A stretch of DNA of 64,000 nt from Reinekea marinisedimentorum (lineage in GTDB: Bacteria > Pseudomonadota > Gammaproteobacteria > Pseudomonadales > Natronospirillaceae), in the NCBI RefSeq assembly GCF_004341165.1, contig NZ_SLZR01000001.1:372001-436000 (forward strand). Reading direction: 5' to 3'. A model generated the notes under the pieces. It was not told the DNA's origin. It worked only from the letters and a program-made list of their open reading frames with translations, and did not search any database. A program made the position numbers and the translations under genes. Below are positions 25,935 to 34,286 of this stretch, piece after piece; positions within the stretch are counted from its first letter, which is position 1, and every line of letters begins with the position of its first letter.

Positions 25935-26044
25935 TCAAGCCACGCGCCCCCGCCCGGCACTTCCCGCTCCGGTGTTCGGGAACTCGGCCTGCGGCCTCAA
26001 ACACCCCTCGGCACCGGCGCAGAAAGTTCCGGCCGGCAGCGCTG
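25935..26044. other. GC-rich core between the two heptamer arrays
   Basis: A 110-bp GC-rich stretch with short palindromes (GGCCTGCGGCC near 25987, CCGGCCGG near 26030) and C-rich runs, unlike the AT-rich flanks. I see no open frame with a ribosome site and no insertion-sequence ends. The heptamers flanking it on both sides, in the same orientation, suggest it is an insertion into, or a spacer duplicated along with, one ancestral array. Confidence 0.5.
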
Positions 26045-26156
26045 ATACGTCTTAGGTATAACGTTTAGCATCCAGCATCCAGCATCTAGCATCTAGCATC
26101 TAGCATCTTACGTCCCACGTCCCACGTCCCACATCTTACGTCTCACATCTCACACC
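26045..26156. repeat. Heptanucleotide array, right: degenerate units, TAGCATC/CAGCATC x6, then TTACGTC-related units
   Basis: Sixteen consecutive 7-bp units. Three degenerate ones (ATACGTC, TTAGGTA, TAACGTT) lead to TAGCATC, CAGCATC, CAGCATC, TAGCATC, TAGCATC, TAGCATC (26066-26107), then TTACGTC, CCACGTC, CCACGTC, CCACATC, TTACGTC, TCACATC, TCACACC (26108-26156). The order TAGCATC then TTACGTC repeats that of the left array. A run of nine C residues follows at 26158-26166. Confidence 0.93.
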
Positions 26157-26214
26157 TCCCCCCCCCAACATACATTTGTCATTAACCACCCATACCCTTC
26201 CCTGCATGAATTTC

Positions 26215-26223
26215 TGCTATAGT
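26215..26223 (+). promoter_or_regulatory. Extended -10 promoter candidate for lgt-thyA
   Basis: CTGC followed by TATAGT (26218-26223) gives the extended -10 form TGn-TATAAT with one mismatch. No good -35 is visible at 17 bp, as is common for extended -10 promoters. It starts about 31 bp before the lgt ATG, downstream of the heptamer array and C tract. Confidence 0.45.
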
Positions 26224-26253
26224 CGCGCCGCTTAATTAAGGAATGGTATCGCA

Positions 26254-27105
26254 ATGGTTCACCCGCAATTTGACCCGGTCTTTTTCAGCATCGGTCCGCT
26301 TTCTATCCACTGGTACGGCATTATGTATCTGGTGGGTTTTCTGTTGGCTCAGTATCTGGGTATTTGGCGCGCTAAGCGAGATGCCTGGCGTGGCTTCAGT
26401 AAAGAAGAGATTCAGGATCTGCTGTTTTATTCGGTGCTGGGCGTCATTATCGGCGGCCGCGTGGGCTACGTTATTTTTTACCATTTCGACTACTTTCTGC
26501 AGAACCCGCTTTACCTGTTCAAGATTAACGAAGGCGGCATGAGCTTCCATGGTGGTTTTCTGGGTGTGGTCGCTGCGGTGCTGCTGTTCGCCCGCGCTAA
26601 GGGTAAAAAGCTGTTTCAGGTGGGTGACTTTGTTGCGCCGCTGGTGCCGCCGGGCCTGTTGCTGGGCCGTTTCGGTAACTTCATTAATGGTGAACTGTGG
26701 GGCCGGCCAACCGATGTGCCGTGGGGTATGATCTTTCCTCAGGCCAACGATATGGTTGCGCGGCACCCTTCGCAGTTGTATCAGATGGCCGGTGAAGGCC
26801 TGTTGTTGTTTATCATTCTGTGGCTATACAGTACCAAGCAGCGCCCGCGCATGGCGGTTTCGGCGCTGTTTATTATCGGCTACGGTGTTTTGCGCACGGC
26901 GGCGGAGTTCTTCCGCGAGCCGGATGAGCACATCGGTTATCTGCTGGGTGGCTACCTGACCGAGGGCATGGTGCTAAGCTTGCCGATGATTGTTGTCGGT
27001 GCGGTGATGCTGTTTATCGCCTACAAAAAGCCGGTATTTGATCAGCCGAGCGTGGCTAAAACGTCCGCACCCAAAAAGAAAAACGCAAAGGCTAAAAACA
27101 AATGA
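26254..27105 (+). CDS. lgt: prolipoprotein diacylglyceryl transferase
   Basis: Lgt moves diacylglycerol from phosphatidylglycerol onto the lipobox cysteine of preprolipoproteins in the inner membrane, the first step of lipoprotein maturation. The 283-residue protein has seven membrane segments and family signatures: [33 protein letters not shown] with the His of the H-G-G-x-x-G motif, and the [21 protein letters not shown] block that carries the Arg and Asn of the active site. The C-terminus is a 25-residue basic tail ([13 protein letters not shown]). It overlaps thyA by four bases (ATGA), a classic gammaproteobacterial pair. Confidence 0.97.
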   Translation: MVHPQFDPVFFSIGPLSIHWYGIMYLVGFLLAQYLGIWRAKRDAWRGFSKEEIQDLLFYSVLGVIIGGRVGYVIFYHFDYFLQNPLYLFKINEGGMSFHGGFLGVVAAVLLFARAKGKKLFQVGDFVAPLVPPGLLLGRFGNFINGELWGRPTDVPWGMIFPQANDMVARHPSQLYQMAGEGLLLFIILWLYSTKQRPRMAVSALFIIGYGVLRTAAEFFREPDEHIGYLLGGYLTEGMVLSLPMIVVGAVMLFIAYKKPVFDQPSVAKTSAPKKKNAKAKNK

Positions 27106-27953
27106 AACAGTATTTAGATTTATGTCAGCGCATCATCGATGAAGGTCATTGGGTTGAGAACAAGCGCACCGGTAAGCGCTGCCTGACCGTGATCGATGCC
27201 GACCTTGAATACAATGTCGCGGCCAATGAGTTCCCGCTGATTACCACCCGTAAAAGCTTTTACAAGGCTGCGATTGCCGAGTTTCTGGGCTATATCCGCG
27301 GTTACGATAACGCCGCCGATTTCCGCAAGCTGGGCGCAAAAACCTGGGATGCCAACGCCAATGAAAACGCCGCCTGGCTGGCCAATGAACACCGTAAAGG
27401 CAGCGATGATATGGGCCGGGTGTATGGCGTGCAGGGGCGCAGTTGGGCGAAGCCGGATGGTGGCTCGGTGGATCAGCTGCGGAAGATTGTCGATAACCTG
27501 AAAAATGGCATCGACGATCGTGGTGAGATTCTCAGTTTCTACAACCCCGGTGAATTCCACATGGGCTGCCTGCGCCCATGCATGCATACCCATACCTTTT
27601 CGCTGCTTGGCGATACGCTTTATTTAACCAGTTATCAGCGCTCGTGCGATGTACCGCTGGGGCTCAATTTCAATCAGGTGCAGGTGTTTTTCTTCCTGGC
27701 GATTATGGCGCAGATTACCGGCAACAAGCCGGGTAAGGCCTATCACAAGATCGTCAATGCACACATCTATGAAGACCAGCTGCCGCTGATGCGTGATGTG
27801 CAGCTCAAGCGCGAGCCGTTCCCGTCACCGAAGCTGATCATTAACCCGGCGATTAAATCGCTGGAAGATCTGGAAACCTGGGTCACCATGGATGACTTTC
27901 AGGTGGAAGGCTATCAGCACCACGAGCCGATCGCCTACCCGTTCTCGGTTTAG
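27102..27953 (+). CDS. thyA: thymidylate synthase
   Basis: ThyA methylates dUMP to dTMP with methylenetetrahydrofolate. The 283-residue protein keeps the nucleophile Cys in [12 protein letters not shown], the dUMP-binding [16 protein letters not shown] block, and the GRVYGVQGR motif near the folate site. It is about 20 residues longer than E. coli ThyA (264), mainly in the [19 protein letters not shown] loop region and the middle linker, as in several marine gammaproteobacteria. The C-terminal hydrophobic residues FSV match the flexible tail that closes the active site. Overlaps lgt by four bases. Confidence 0.96.
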   Translation: MKQYLDLCQRIIDEGHWVENKRTGKRCLTVIDADLEYNVAANEFPLITTRKSFYKAAIAEFLGYIRGYDNAADFRKLGAKTWDANANENAAWLANEHRKGSDDMGRVYGVQGRSWAKPDGGSVDQLRKIVDNLKNGIDDRGEILSFYNPGEFHMGCLRPCMHTHTFSLLGDTLYLTSYQRSCDVPLGLNFNQVQVFFFLAIMAQITGNKPGKAYHKIVNAHIYEDQLPLMRDVQLKREPFPSPKLIINPAIKSLEDLETWVTMDDFQVEGYQHHEPIAYPFSV

Positions 27954-27965
27954 TGTTCTGCGGCT

Positions 27966-30035
27966 TCAACTGTCGAGCGATTGATACATGAAGATTTCGA
28001 TGGCATGGGTAATGTCATCGATGCTCGGATTGTTCAGTGTGCTCAGATTCATATGAAACAGCCTTAACTGCAGTCCGGATTTGGCCAGATTCAATTGCTC
28101 AAACAGCTCGTCTTTGCTGGTTTCACAGTGCTCGGCGTGAACCACCAGAAAGTCGCTGCCAAACACCCGGAACAGGGTGCCGTAAGGGAAAATCGTTTTC
28201 AGCCGGTGGCTCAGCTCCAGCAGCTTTTTATCGCCGCCATGCCAGCCGTGGCGCTTGTTGAAATCACTGAAGCCGGTGATGTTCAGGAAGTAACAGCAGG
28301 TGGCGTTGTTATTTTGCGCCAGCACATGGCCAAGAAAGCTCTGGTTGTACAGGCCGGTCAGTGAATCCTGAAAATAATAGGCCATGCGCACCTTATCCAG
28401 GCTGTCCTGCATCTGATCGGTCTGTGTTTCGATTACCCCATGCTGCTTCAGCACCGGCACCGCCGCCTGCACCACCTGGGGTGAAAACTGGGCACCGCTG
28501 AGCATAATGAGTTCATTGATGGCGTCTTTCAGGCTCATGTTCTGCTGATACAGCCGTGACGAGGTCATGGCATCGAAGGCATCGACGACGATGAGGATCT
28601 GCGACAGCAGCGGTATCTCGTCGCCCGCAAGTCCGGCCGGGTAGCCCTGGCCGTCATGCCGTTCATGGTGGTGGCGGACGATTTCAGCATGCGCTCTAAA
28701 GGCTGAGATGCGCTTCAGAAAATCGTAGCTGTACTGCACATGATTCCGGATGATGGTGTATTCATCGTTGTTGAGCCGGCCCGGCTTCAGCAGAATAGTA
28801 TCGGGTGTAGAGACTTTGCCAATATCGTGCAGGATGGCGGCCTCGTAAAGAACATTCAGCTCAGGTTGCTGCACCTTCATGGCTTTGGCGACCAGAGCCG
28901 CATAGGCGGCAACCCTGCGGGTATGGCCGGCGGTGTAGCTGTCGCGCTTTTCAACGATATCCAGCATGGCAAACAATACCTGCCGGTAGTTCTCAACATC
29001 TTCCTTCTGGTGCAGCAGCTCAATGGTCTGTTTGTCGCGTTGCAGACTGGCCCTGCTGAGCCGGCTGATCAGCACCGTGACCGCGATGGCCAGCAGCGCG
29101 ATGAGTACAAACAGGGTGACCAGCACGGCGATGAACTCGTTGTGGATGGTGGCGGTTTCAATGGCGACAAGCTCCTCAACATCATCCACATAGATACCGG
29201 AGGCAATGACCCAGTTGTAAGGCTCGAACAGCTTGGCGAAGGAGACCTTCTGACTGAAGGTATCTTCCGAGCGCTTCTTGAAATAGTACTGAATGAAGGT
29301 TTCACCGCTTTGGTTGATGCCGTTCAGTTCCTCCAGATAGGGTTTGTTGCCGATGATGTCGGTTAACTCGGTAGAAAGCTTCTGGCCGACGGATTCCGGC
29401 AGGTTCTGGTGATAAACACGGATCGCGTAGTCTTCACCGCCGGCAAAGTCTTCGATCTGGTTTATCCACAGGTAAACGTCTTCATTGGCGAAGGCATAGG
29501 TATCGAACAGCCTGAAGATGGTCGTCTGCGTGATTGAATCTATGGTTTCAGCCGAATACAGCACCGTCAGTTTGGTTTGTTCATCAATCATGACCTCCCG
29601 GCTGATGCTCTGCGGGTTATTCAGGTCGCGCGCCAGGTCGGTCAGCCAGGCGGATTGCTGCTGGCAGAGGATTTGTTCACCCTGCTGCAGCAACAGGGTG
29701 AGCCGCAGGTTGCTCCTGCCGTAGGCATTGATCAGCCGGCATTGGCTGGATACCGGCAAGCCTTGCAGCAGCGCAGTCAGGGTTTCTGTATGGTCGGCGA
29801 TGCGCTCGCTGTAATCGCTGCGGACATGTTCAAAGGTATAGCGGGCGGTTGCGTAGGCGTTGTTGACGATGTCGGCGATGTGCTCGCGCTTTATCGACTC
29901 TGCGTTCTGCTGCGAGACGTCGTAATAGCGCTGTTCCAGCACCACCACGGCATAGGCAATGACAGCGATTACAATCGCAGTAAAGGCCAGAATCGTCAGT
30001 CTGGTTGTTTTGAGCGTCGAAACCGAGTGTTTCAT
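27966..30035 (-). CDS. HD-GYP phosphodiesterase with periplasmic sensor and degenerate GGDEF domain
   Basis: The 689-residue protein has an N-terminal membrane helix (residues 13-32), a periplasmic Cache-type sensor (residues 40-300, with the FETYNWVIASGIYVDDV-like PYNWVIASGIYVDDV block), a second membrane helix near 310-325, an HD-GYP domain, and a C-terminal GGDEF-like domain. HD residues are in LHDIGK and HHERHDGQGYP, the diagnostic GYP motif, so c-di-GMP hydrolysis is likely. The GGDEF signature is replaced by FGSDF, so the last domain cannot be a normal cyclase. The sensed ligand is unknown. It converges with thyA across a 12-bp gap. Confidence 0.88.
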   Translation of the reverse strand: MKHSVSTLKTTRLTILAFTAIVIAVIAYAVVVLEQRYYDVSQQNAESIKREHIADIVNNAYATARYTFEHVRSDYSERIADHTETLTALLQGLPVSSQCRLINAYGRSNLRLTLLLQQGEQILCQQQSAWLTDLARDLNNPQSISREVMIDEQTKLTVLYSAETIDSITQTTIFRLFDTYAFANEDVYLWINQIEDFAGGEDYAIRVYHQNLPESVGQKLSTELTDIIGNKPYLEELNGINQSGETFIQYYFKKRSEDTFSQKVSFAKLFEPYNWVIASGIYVDDVEELVAIETATIHNEFIAVLVTLFVLIALLAIAVTVLISRLSRASLQRDKQTIELLHQKEDVENYRQVLFAMLDIVEKRDSYTAGHTRRVAAYAALVAKAMKVQQPELNVLYEAAILHDIGKVSTPDTILLKPGRLNNDEYTIIRNHVQYSYDFLKRISAFRAHAEIVRHHHERHDGQGYPAGLAGDEIPLLSQILIVVDAFDAMTSSRLYQQNMSLKDAINELIMLSGAQFSPQVVQAAVPVLKQHGVIETQTDQMQDSLDKVRMAYYFQDSLTGLYNQSFLGHVLAQNNNATCCYFLNITGFSDFNKRHGWHGGDKKLLELSHRLKTIFPYGTLFRVFGSDFLVVHAEHCETSKDELFEQLNLAKSGLQLRLFHMNLSTLNNPSIDDITHAIEIFMYQSLDS

Positions 30036-30199
30036 GGCAGCCTGTTTATCAGTTTGGGCAGTTCTGAAAGGTCAATCGCTTCAGTTAGTGAAATAAAGCG
30101 TAGTTGAGTTTTTATCGGCCGATGGTTATTCAAAGCAGAGAATGCGTGGTTAAATAGTCTTGTGTATTGCCGCTGCCTTGCCCGGAGTTTTGCTTTTTT

Positions 30200-31129
30200 A
30201 TGACACCTATTAATACGACCATGAACCTTAGAGACTGGCTTTTGCTGCTGATACTGTCATTGCTTTGGGGTGGTTCGTTCTTTTTTATCGAGGTTGCCCT
30301 GCAAAGTTTTGCACCCTTTACGCTGGTGGCGGTGCGCGTGGCACTGGCGGCGCTGGCTCTTTGGCTGGTGGTTTCGCTGACCGGCCTGGCCGTGCCGAAA
30401 TCCGCAGAGGTGTGGCTGGCCTTCCTGATTATGGGGCTTCTGAATAATGCCGTTCCCTTTGGTCTGATTGTTTGGGGGCAGACCCACATTGCCTCCGGCG
30501 TTGCCTCTATTCTGAACGCGACCACGCCGCTGTTTGCTGTGGTTGTCGCGGGCTTCTTTCTGCCGGATGAGCAGGCAACGCCATTGAAGTTTGCCGGTGT
30601 CTTTATTGGCCTGTTCGGCGTGGCGCTGATGATCGGCTTGTCATCGTTCGGTGGCGATCAGCACTTGCTGGCGCAGCTGGCGATACTGGGCGCCGCCTGC
30701 TCTTATGCCGTTGCCGGGGTTTATGGCCGTCGCTTTCGTCGCCTTGGGGTTAGCTCCATCGTCACCGCTGCCGGCCAGGTGACCGGTTCGGCGCTGATTA
30801 TGCTGCCGCTTGCGCTGTTCATTGATGGGGCCGGGGTTTATGTATCCGCCTCGCTGACTTCCTGGCTGGCGCTGGTCTCACTGGCGTTGGTCTGTACGGC
30901 GCTGGCCTATGTTATTTATTTCCGGCTGCTGGCCAGCGCCGGTGCCACCAATCTGTTGTTGGTCACCTTGCTGGTGCCGATCTCGGCCATTCTGCTTGGC
31001 TGGCTGTTCCTGAACGAAAGCCTCGGCTGGAATCATGCGCTTGGCATCGGTTGTATCGCTATCGGTTTGAGCTGCATTGATGGCCGGCTGTGGCGAAGGC
31101 GCAATGCGGTTGGCTTACAGCCAAGGTAA
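30200..31129 (+). CDS. EamA/DMT superfamily transporter
   Basis: The 309-residue protein is built of ten hydrophobic segments in two EamA repeats, with a short loop between. The first repeat starts NLRDWLLLLILSLLWGGSFF, the second SYAVAGVYGRRFRRLG, with the GLxxxxLPLAL-like segment and GWLFLNESLGWNHALGIG near the end. The family exports amino acids, metabolites or sugars; nothing here narrows it. Start ATG at 30200 follows GGAG 13 bases upstream; ATG at 30221 is also possible. It is divergent from the HD-GYP gene and alone before the protease gene. Confidence 0.88.
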   Translation: MTPINTTMNLRDWLLLLILSLLWGGSFFFIEVALQSFAPFTLVAVRVALAALALWLVVSLTGLAVPKSAEVWLAFLIMGLLNNAVPFGLIVWGQTHIASGVASILNATTPLFAVVVAGFFLPDEQATPLKFAGVFIGLFGVALMIGLSSFGGDQHLLAQLAILGAACSYAVAGVYGRRFRRLGVSSIVTAAGQVTGSALIMLPLALFIDGAGVYVSASLTSWLALVSLALVCTALAYVIYFRLLASAGATNLLLVTLLVPISAILLGWLFLNESLGWNHALGIGCIAIGLSCIDGRLWRRRNAVGLQPR

Positions 31130-31197
31130 CGGCCGGCGTTTCTTTCTGTTTCCGGCACTGACATACTTTCCATACTTTTCATCAGGGTTATATTTAC

Positions 31198-33588
31198 ATG
31201 TCTAAATTGGTATCCGAACTGAGCGCAAATGAATTGCGTGCTCATATCGATCTTAGCTATCACAACATTGAATCCACCGAAGATCTGGAAGGCGTTTCCA
31301 GCTTCCTCGGGCAACCGCGCGCCAAGAAATCGCTGGAGTTCGGCATTGCCATGCGTGGCGGTGGCTACAACCTGTATGTGATGGGCGATGCCGGTACCGG
31401 CCGACAATCGCTGATCTCCAAGTATGTGAAGGAGCTGGCGGAATCGCAGCAGGCACCGAGTGAATGGGCCTACATCAACAACTTCGATAATGCCCGCGAG
31501 CCCTATTCGCTGGAACTGCCGGCCACCCGTGGTGAAGAGCTGAAAGCGCAGATCAATCAGTTCATCAGCGATCTGATGGATACCTTTCCGGCGGCCTTCG
31601 AAAACCCGACCTACCAGCGCAAGCGCTCGGCGATTGACCGCGACTTTAACCAGTTTTACGACGCAGCCCTGAAGGTTGTTGAACGCTTCGCCAACGAAAA
31701 AGAAGTGGCGGTGGTCGCCGATGGCGGCTCAGTGATGCTGCTGCCGGTGGTCGATGGCAAAGCGCTGGACGATACCGAGTTTGCCCAGCTGCCGGAAGAG
31801 CTGCGCAGCGAATTCCAGCGCCGCATCAACGAGATTGAAGAGTACCTGAACGAGCAGGTGCTGGAGCTGCCCACCTGGCGCCGTAAGGCTTCGGAAAAGA
31901 TGCGTCAGCTGAACCTGGAAACCGTGCAACAGGCGATTCGTCCGCTGATGAAGGATCTGGAAGTGAAGAACCAGAGCCTGCTGTCGGTGTTGCGTTATCT
32001 GCGCTCCATCAAAAACCAGTTGCCGCAGTTGCTGGTCGATCTGTTCGCAGAGGAATCCCTGTTGGATACCCGCAGCGATCAGGATCGCCGTCAAACCCTG
32101 GAAAACTGGCTGCGCCCTAACCTGATGGTTGCGCACGAACTGCACAGCGGTGCGCCGGTGGTGTACGAAATGCTGCCCACTTACCAGAACCTGTTTGGCC
32201 GCATTGAATACGCCACTCAACAGGGTGTGCCGACCACCAACTATCAGCTGATTCGCCCCGGCAGCCTGCTCAAGGCCAACGGGGGTTATTTGATTTTGGA
32301 TGCTGAAAAGCTGCTGCTCGAGCCCTTCGCCTGGGATGCTCTGAAGCTGGCGCTGAAAACCAAAGAGCTGAAGATGGAATCGCCCTTTGTAGAGGCCAGC
32401 CTGATGCATACGGTGACGCTGAGCCCGGAATCGATCAAGCTGAACGTGAAGGTTATCCTGCTGGGCTCGCGCGACATCTACTACCAGCTGCAGGAATGGG
32501 ATCCGGAATTCATGGAGCTGTTCCGTGTGCCGGTTGATTTCGACAGCTTTATCCCACGCTCGCGCGACAACATCGATAACCTCATTCTGCGCATTAAAGA
32601 TTACGGAGAAGAAAAGGGCTTCAAGCCGCTGACCCGCGGTGCCCTGGAAAAACTGATCGAGTTTTCACTGCGTGAAGCCGAGCACCAGAACCGGCTCTCG
32701 GCGCAGGTGGTGAAGGTGTTTAAGGTGTTTGCCGAAGCCGATTTCATCAGCCGTCATCAGGAGTCGCGCTGCATCGATGCTATGCACGTCACTCAGGCGC
32801 TGGAGGCGGCTGAATACCGCAATGGCCGCATCGCTGACCAGATGCTGATGGAAATAGAAGAAGGCACCATCCTGATTGACACCGAAGGCGAACGCGTCGG
32901 TTGCGTGAATGGCCTGACGGTGATGGAAATTGGTGAAAGCCGTTTCGGTTCGCCGGCGCGTATTACCGCCACGGTGCATGTCGGCGGTAAGGGCGTGGTG
33001 GATATTGAGCGTGAAGTCGAGCTGGGCCAGTCCATTCACAGTAAGGGTGTGATGATTCTTTCCGGCTTTTTAGGCCATGAATTCGGCCGCACCTTCCCGC
33101 TCACCCTTTCTTCCCATATCGCCATGGAACAGAGTTATGGTTACATCGATGGCGACAGCGCTACCGTGGCTGAGTATTGCTCGCTGATGTCTGCCATTAC
33201 CCAGCAGCCGATCAATCAGGGCTTCGCCATTACCGGTTCCATGAACCAGCTCGGCGAGGTTCAGGCCATTGGCGGTGTGAATGAAAAGATTGAGGGCTTT
33301 TTCAAGCTCTGCCAGCTGCGCGGTTTAACCGGCAAGCAGGGCGTGATCGTGCCGAAAGATAACGTTAAGCATCTGATGCTGCATCAGGATGTGATCGAGG
33401 CGGTAAAAGCCGGCAAGTTCCACATCTACGGCGTTAAGCATGTCTATGAGGCGCTGCACCTGCTCACCGGGCTGGAGCCGGGGCAAACCGATGCTAAGGG
33501 TGTGTTCCCGGAAGACTCACTGAATGGCAAGGCACAGCTGGCATTGAAAACCCTGTTTGAGCTGTACCAGGAGACGGAGGAAGAGTAA
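31198..33588 (+). CDS. Lon-like ATP-dependent protease (LonB/AsrA family)
   Basis: The 796-residue protein combines an N-terminal AAA domain with a C-terminal Lon-type serine protease. The ATP-binding loop is VMGDAGTGRQSLISK, with Arg where Walker A normally has Lys, as in several relatives of this family. The protease part shows the catalytic Ser in AITGSMNQLGEVQAIGGVNE with the partner Lys in NEKIEGFF. A coiled middle region (residues 200-330) separates the halves. P. aeruginosa AsrA is a close type, linked to heat and antibiotic stress; the role here is not known. Its TAA overlaps the ATG of the pilin-like gene by one base. Confidence 0.9.
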   Translation: MSKLVSELSANELRAHIDLSYHNIESTEDLEGVSSFLGQPRAKKSLEFGIAMRGGGYNLYVMGDAGTGRQSLISKYVKELAESQQAPSEWAYINNFDNAREPYSLELPATRGEELKAQINQFISDLMDTFPAAFENPTYQRKRSAIDRDFNQFYDAALKVVERFANEKEVAVVADGGSVMLLPVVDGKALDDTEFAQLPEELRSEFQRRINEIEEYLNEQVLELPTWRRKASEKMRQLNLETVQQAIRPLMKDLEVKNQSLLSVLRYLRSIKNQLPQLLVDLFAEESLLDTRSDQDRRQTLENWLRPNLMVAHELHSGAPVVYEMLPTYQNLFGRIEYATQQGVPTTNYQLIRPGSLLKANGGYLILDAEKLLLEPFAWDALKLALKTKELKMESPFVEASLMHTVTLSPESIKLNVKVILLGSRDIYYQLQEWDPEFMELFRVPVDFDSFIPRSRDNIDNLILRIKDYGEEKGFKPLTRGALEKLIEFSLREAEHQNRLSAQVVKVFKVFAEADFISRHQESRCIDAMHVTQALEAAEYRNGRIADQMLMEIEEGTILIDTEGERVGCVNGLTVMEIGESRFGSPARITATVHVGGKGVVDIEREVELGQSIHSKGVMILSGFLGHEFGRTFPLTLSSHIAMEQSYGYIDGDSATVAEYCSLMSAITQQPINQGFAITGSMNQLGEVQAIGGVNEKIEGFFKLCQLRGLTGKQGVIVPKDNVKHLMLHQDVIEAVKAGKFHIYGVKHVYEALHLLTGLEPGQTDAKGVFPEDSLNGKAQLALKTLFELYQETEEE

Positions 33589-34124
33589 TGAAAAGAGCAG
33601 TACGCGGATTCACGCTGATCGAGTTAGTGATCGTCTTTGTTGTCATTTCTATCCTCGCGGCGATCGCAATCGCGCGTTTTGCTGACCTTCGCTCCAACGC
33701 AAGAACGGCCGTCATCGAGCAGGTTGCCGGTGGCATGCGCAGCCTTTCCGGGCTGGTGCATGCTCAGGCGCTGGTCAATGGCACCGATACCAGTGACAGC
33801 TTTGAATACGCGGGTGAAACGATTCACCTGCGTGGCGGCTACATCCGCGGTCACTGGAACAGCGCCTGGCGTTATGCCATGGATGTTGGTCAGGACATCT
33901 CTTTCACCGCTGTGAGTGCTGAATGCGTGAAGAACGACCTCTGCGGGGTGGGTAACCAGCGGCCTTCTGCGGTGGGTTTGAGCTCGGTGACCAGCGGCAA
34001 TGAACAGGCAACCGTGATTATCTGGCTAATGGGCGACACCATTTCGGATGATTGCTTTGCCTACTACTATAACCGTGGAACCGGCATTGAGCCGTCCATT
34101 GGCAGTATTACAACGGGCTGCTAG
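33588..34124 (+). CDS. type IV pilin-like prepilin
   Basis: The 178-residue protein has a class III signal: short basic leader MKRAVRG, then FTLIELVIVFVVISILAAIAI, where the prepilin peptidase cuts before Phe and the Glu at position 5 is kept. After the helix comes a soluble C-terminal domain with four cysteines (ECVKNDLC and DDCF plus the final C), suggesting two disulphides. Type II secretion pseudopilins and MSHA-type pilins share this layout. Its ATG overlaps the stop of the Lon-like gene by one base (TAATG), so it is translationally coupled to an unrelated protease gene. No pilus biogenesis genes are near. Confidence 0.82.
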   Translation: MKRAVRGFTLIELVIVFVVISILAAIAIARFADLRSNARTAVIEQVAGGMRSLSGLVHAQALVNGTDTSDSFEYAGETIHLRGGYIRGHWNSAWRYAMDVGQDISFTAVSAECVKNDLCGVGNQRPSAVGLSSVTSGNEQATVIIWLMGDTISDDCFAYYYNRGTGIEPSIGSITTGC

Positions 34125-34210
34125 CGCCGCGATAGCCGGTTGATCGCTAAAATTACCTGTGCTTTTCAGAATTGATCGAAATTTGAGCTGTAAAGCGCCG
34201 CGCTTTTTCC

Positions 34211-34216
34211 TATAAT
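34211..34216 (+). promoter_or_regulatory. -10 element candidate of the mnmG-rsmG-parAB operon
   Basis: Perfect TATAAT at 34211-34216, 70 bp before the mnmG start. No good -35 is found at 16-18 bp, so the full promoter is unproven. Confidence 0.45.
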
Positions 34217-34286
34217 CCGCTCCCATTTTTATTTGTGCCCCGAATGGCGTTGCTGTTCGGGCTTTCTGCTTGGTTTGAGGTGTAAC

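Noticed and set aside
25872-26156. CRISPR array
   Set aside because: Units are 7 bp and adjacent without spacers; there are no cas genes. They are tandem heptamers.
26158-26166. C9 tract as a phase-variation switch of lgt
   Set aside because: It lies about 50 bp before the likely -10 and 90 bp before the start, outside the reading frame. lgt is essential, so switching it is unlikely.
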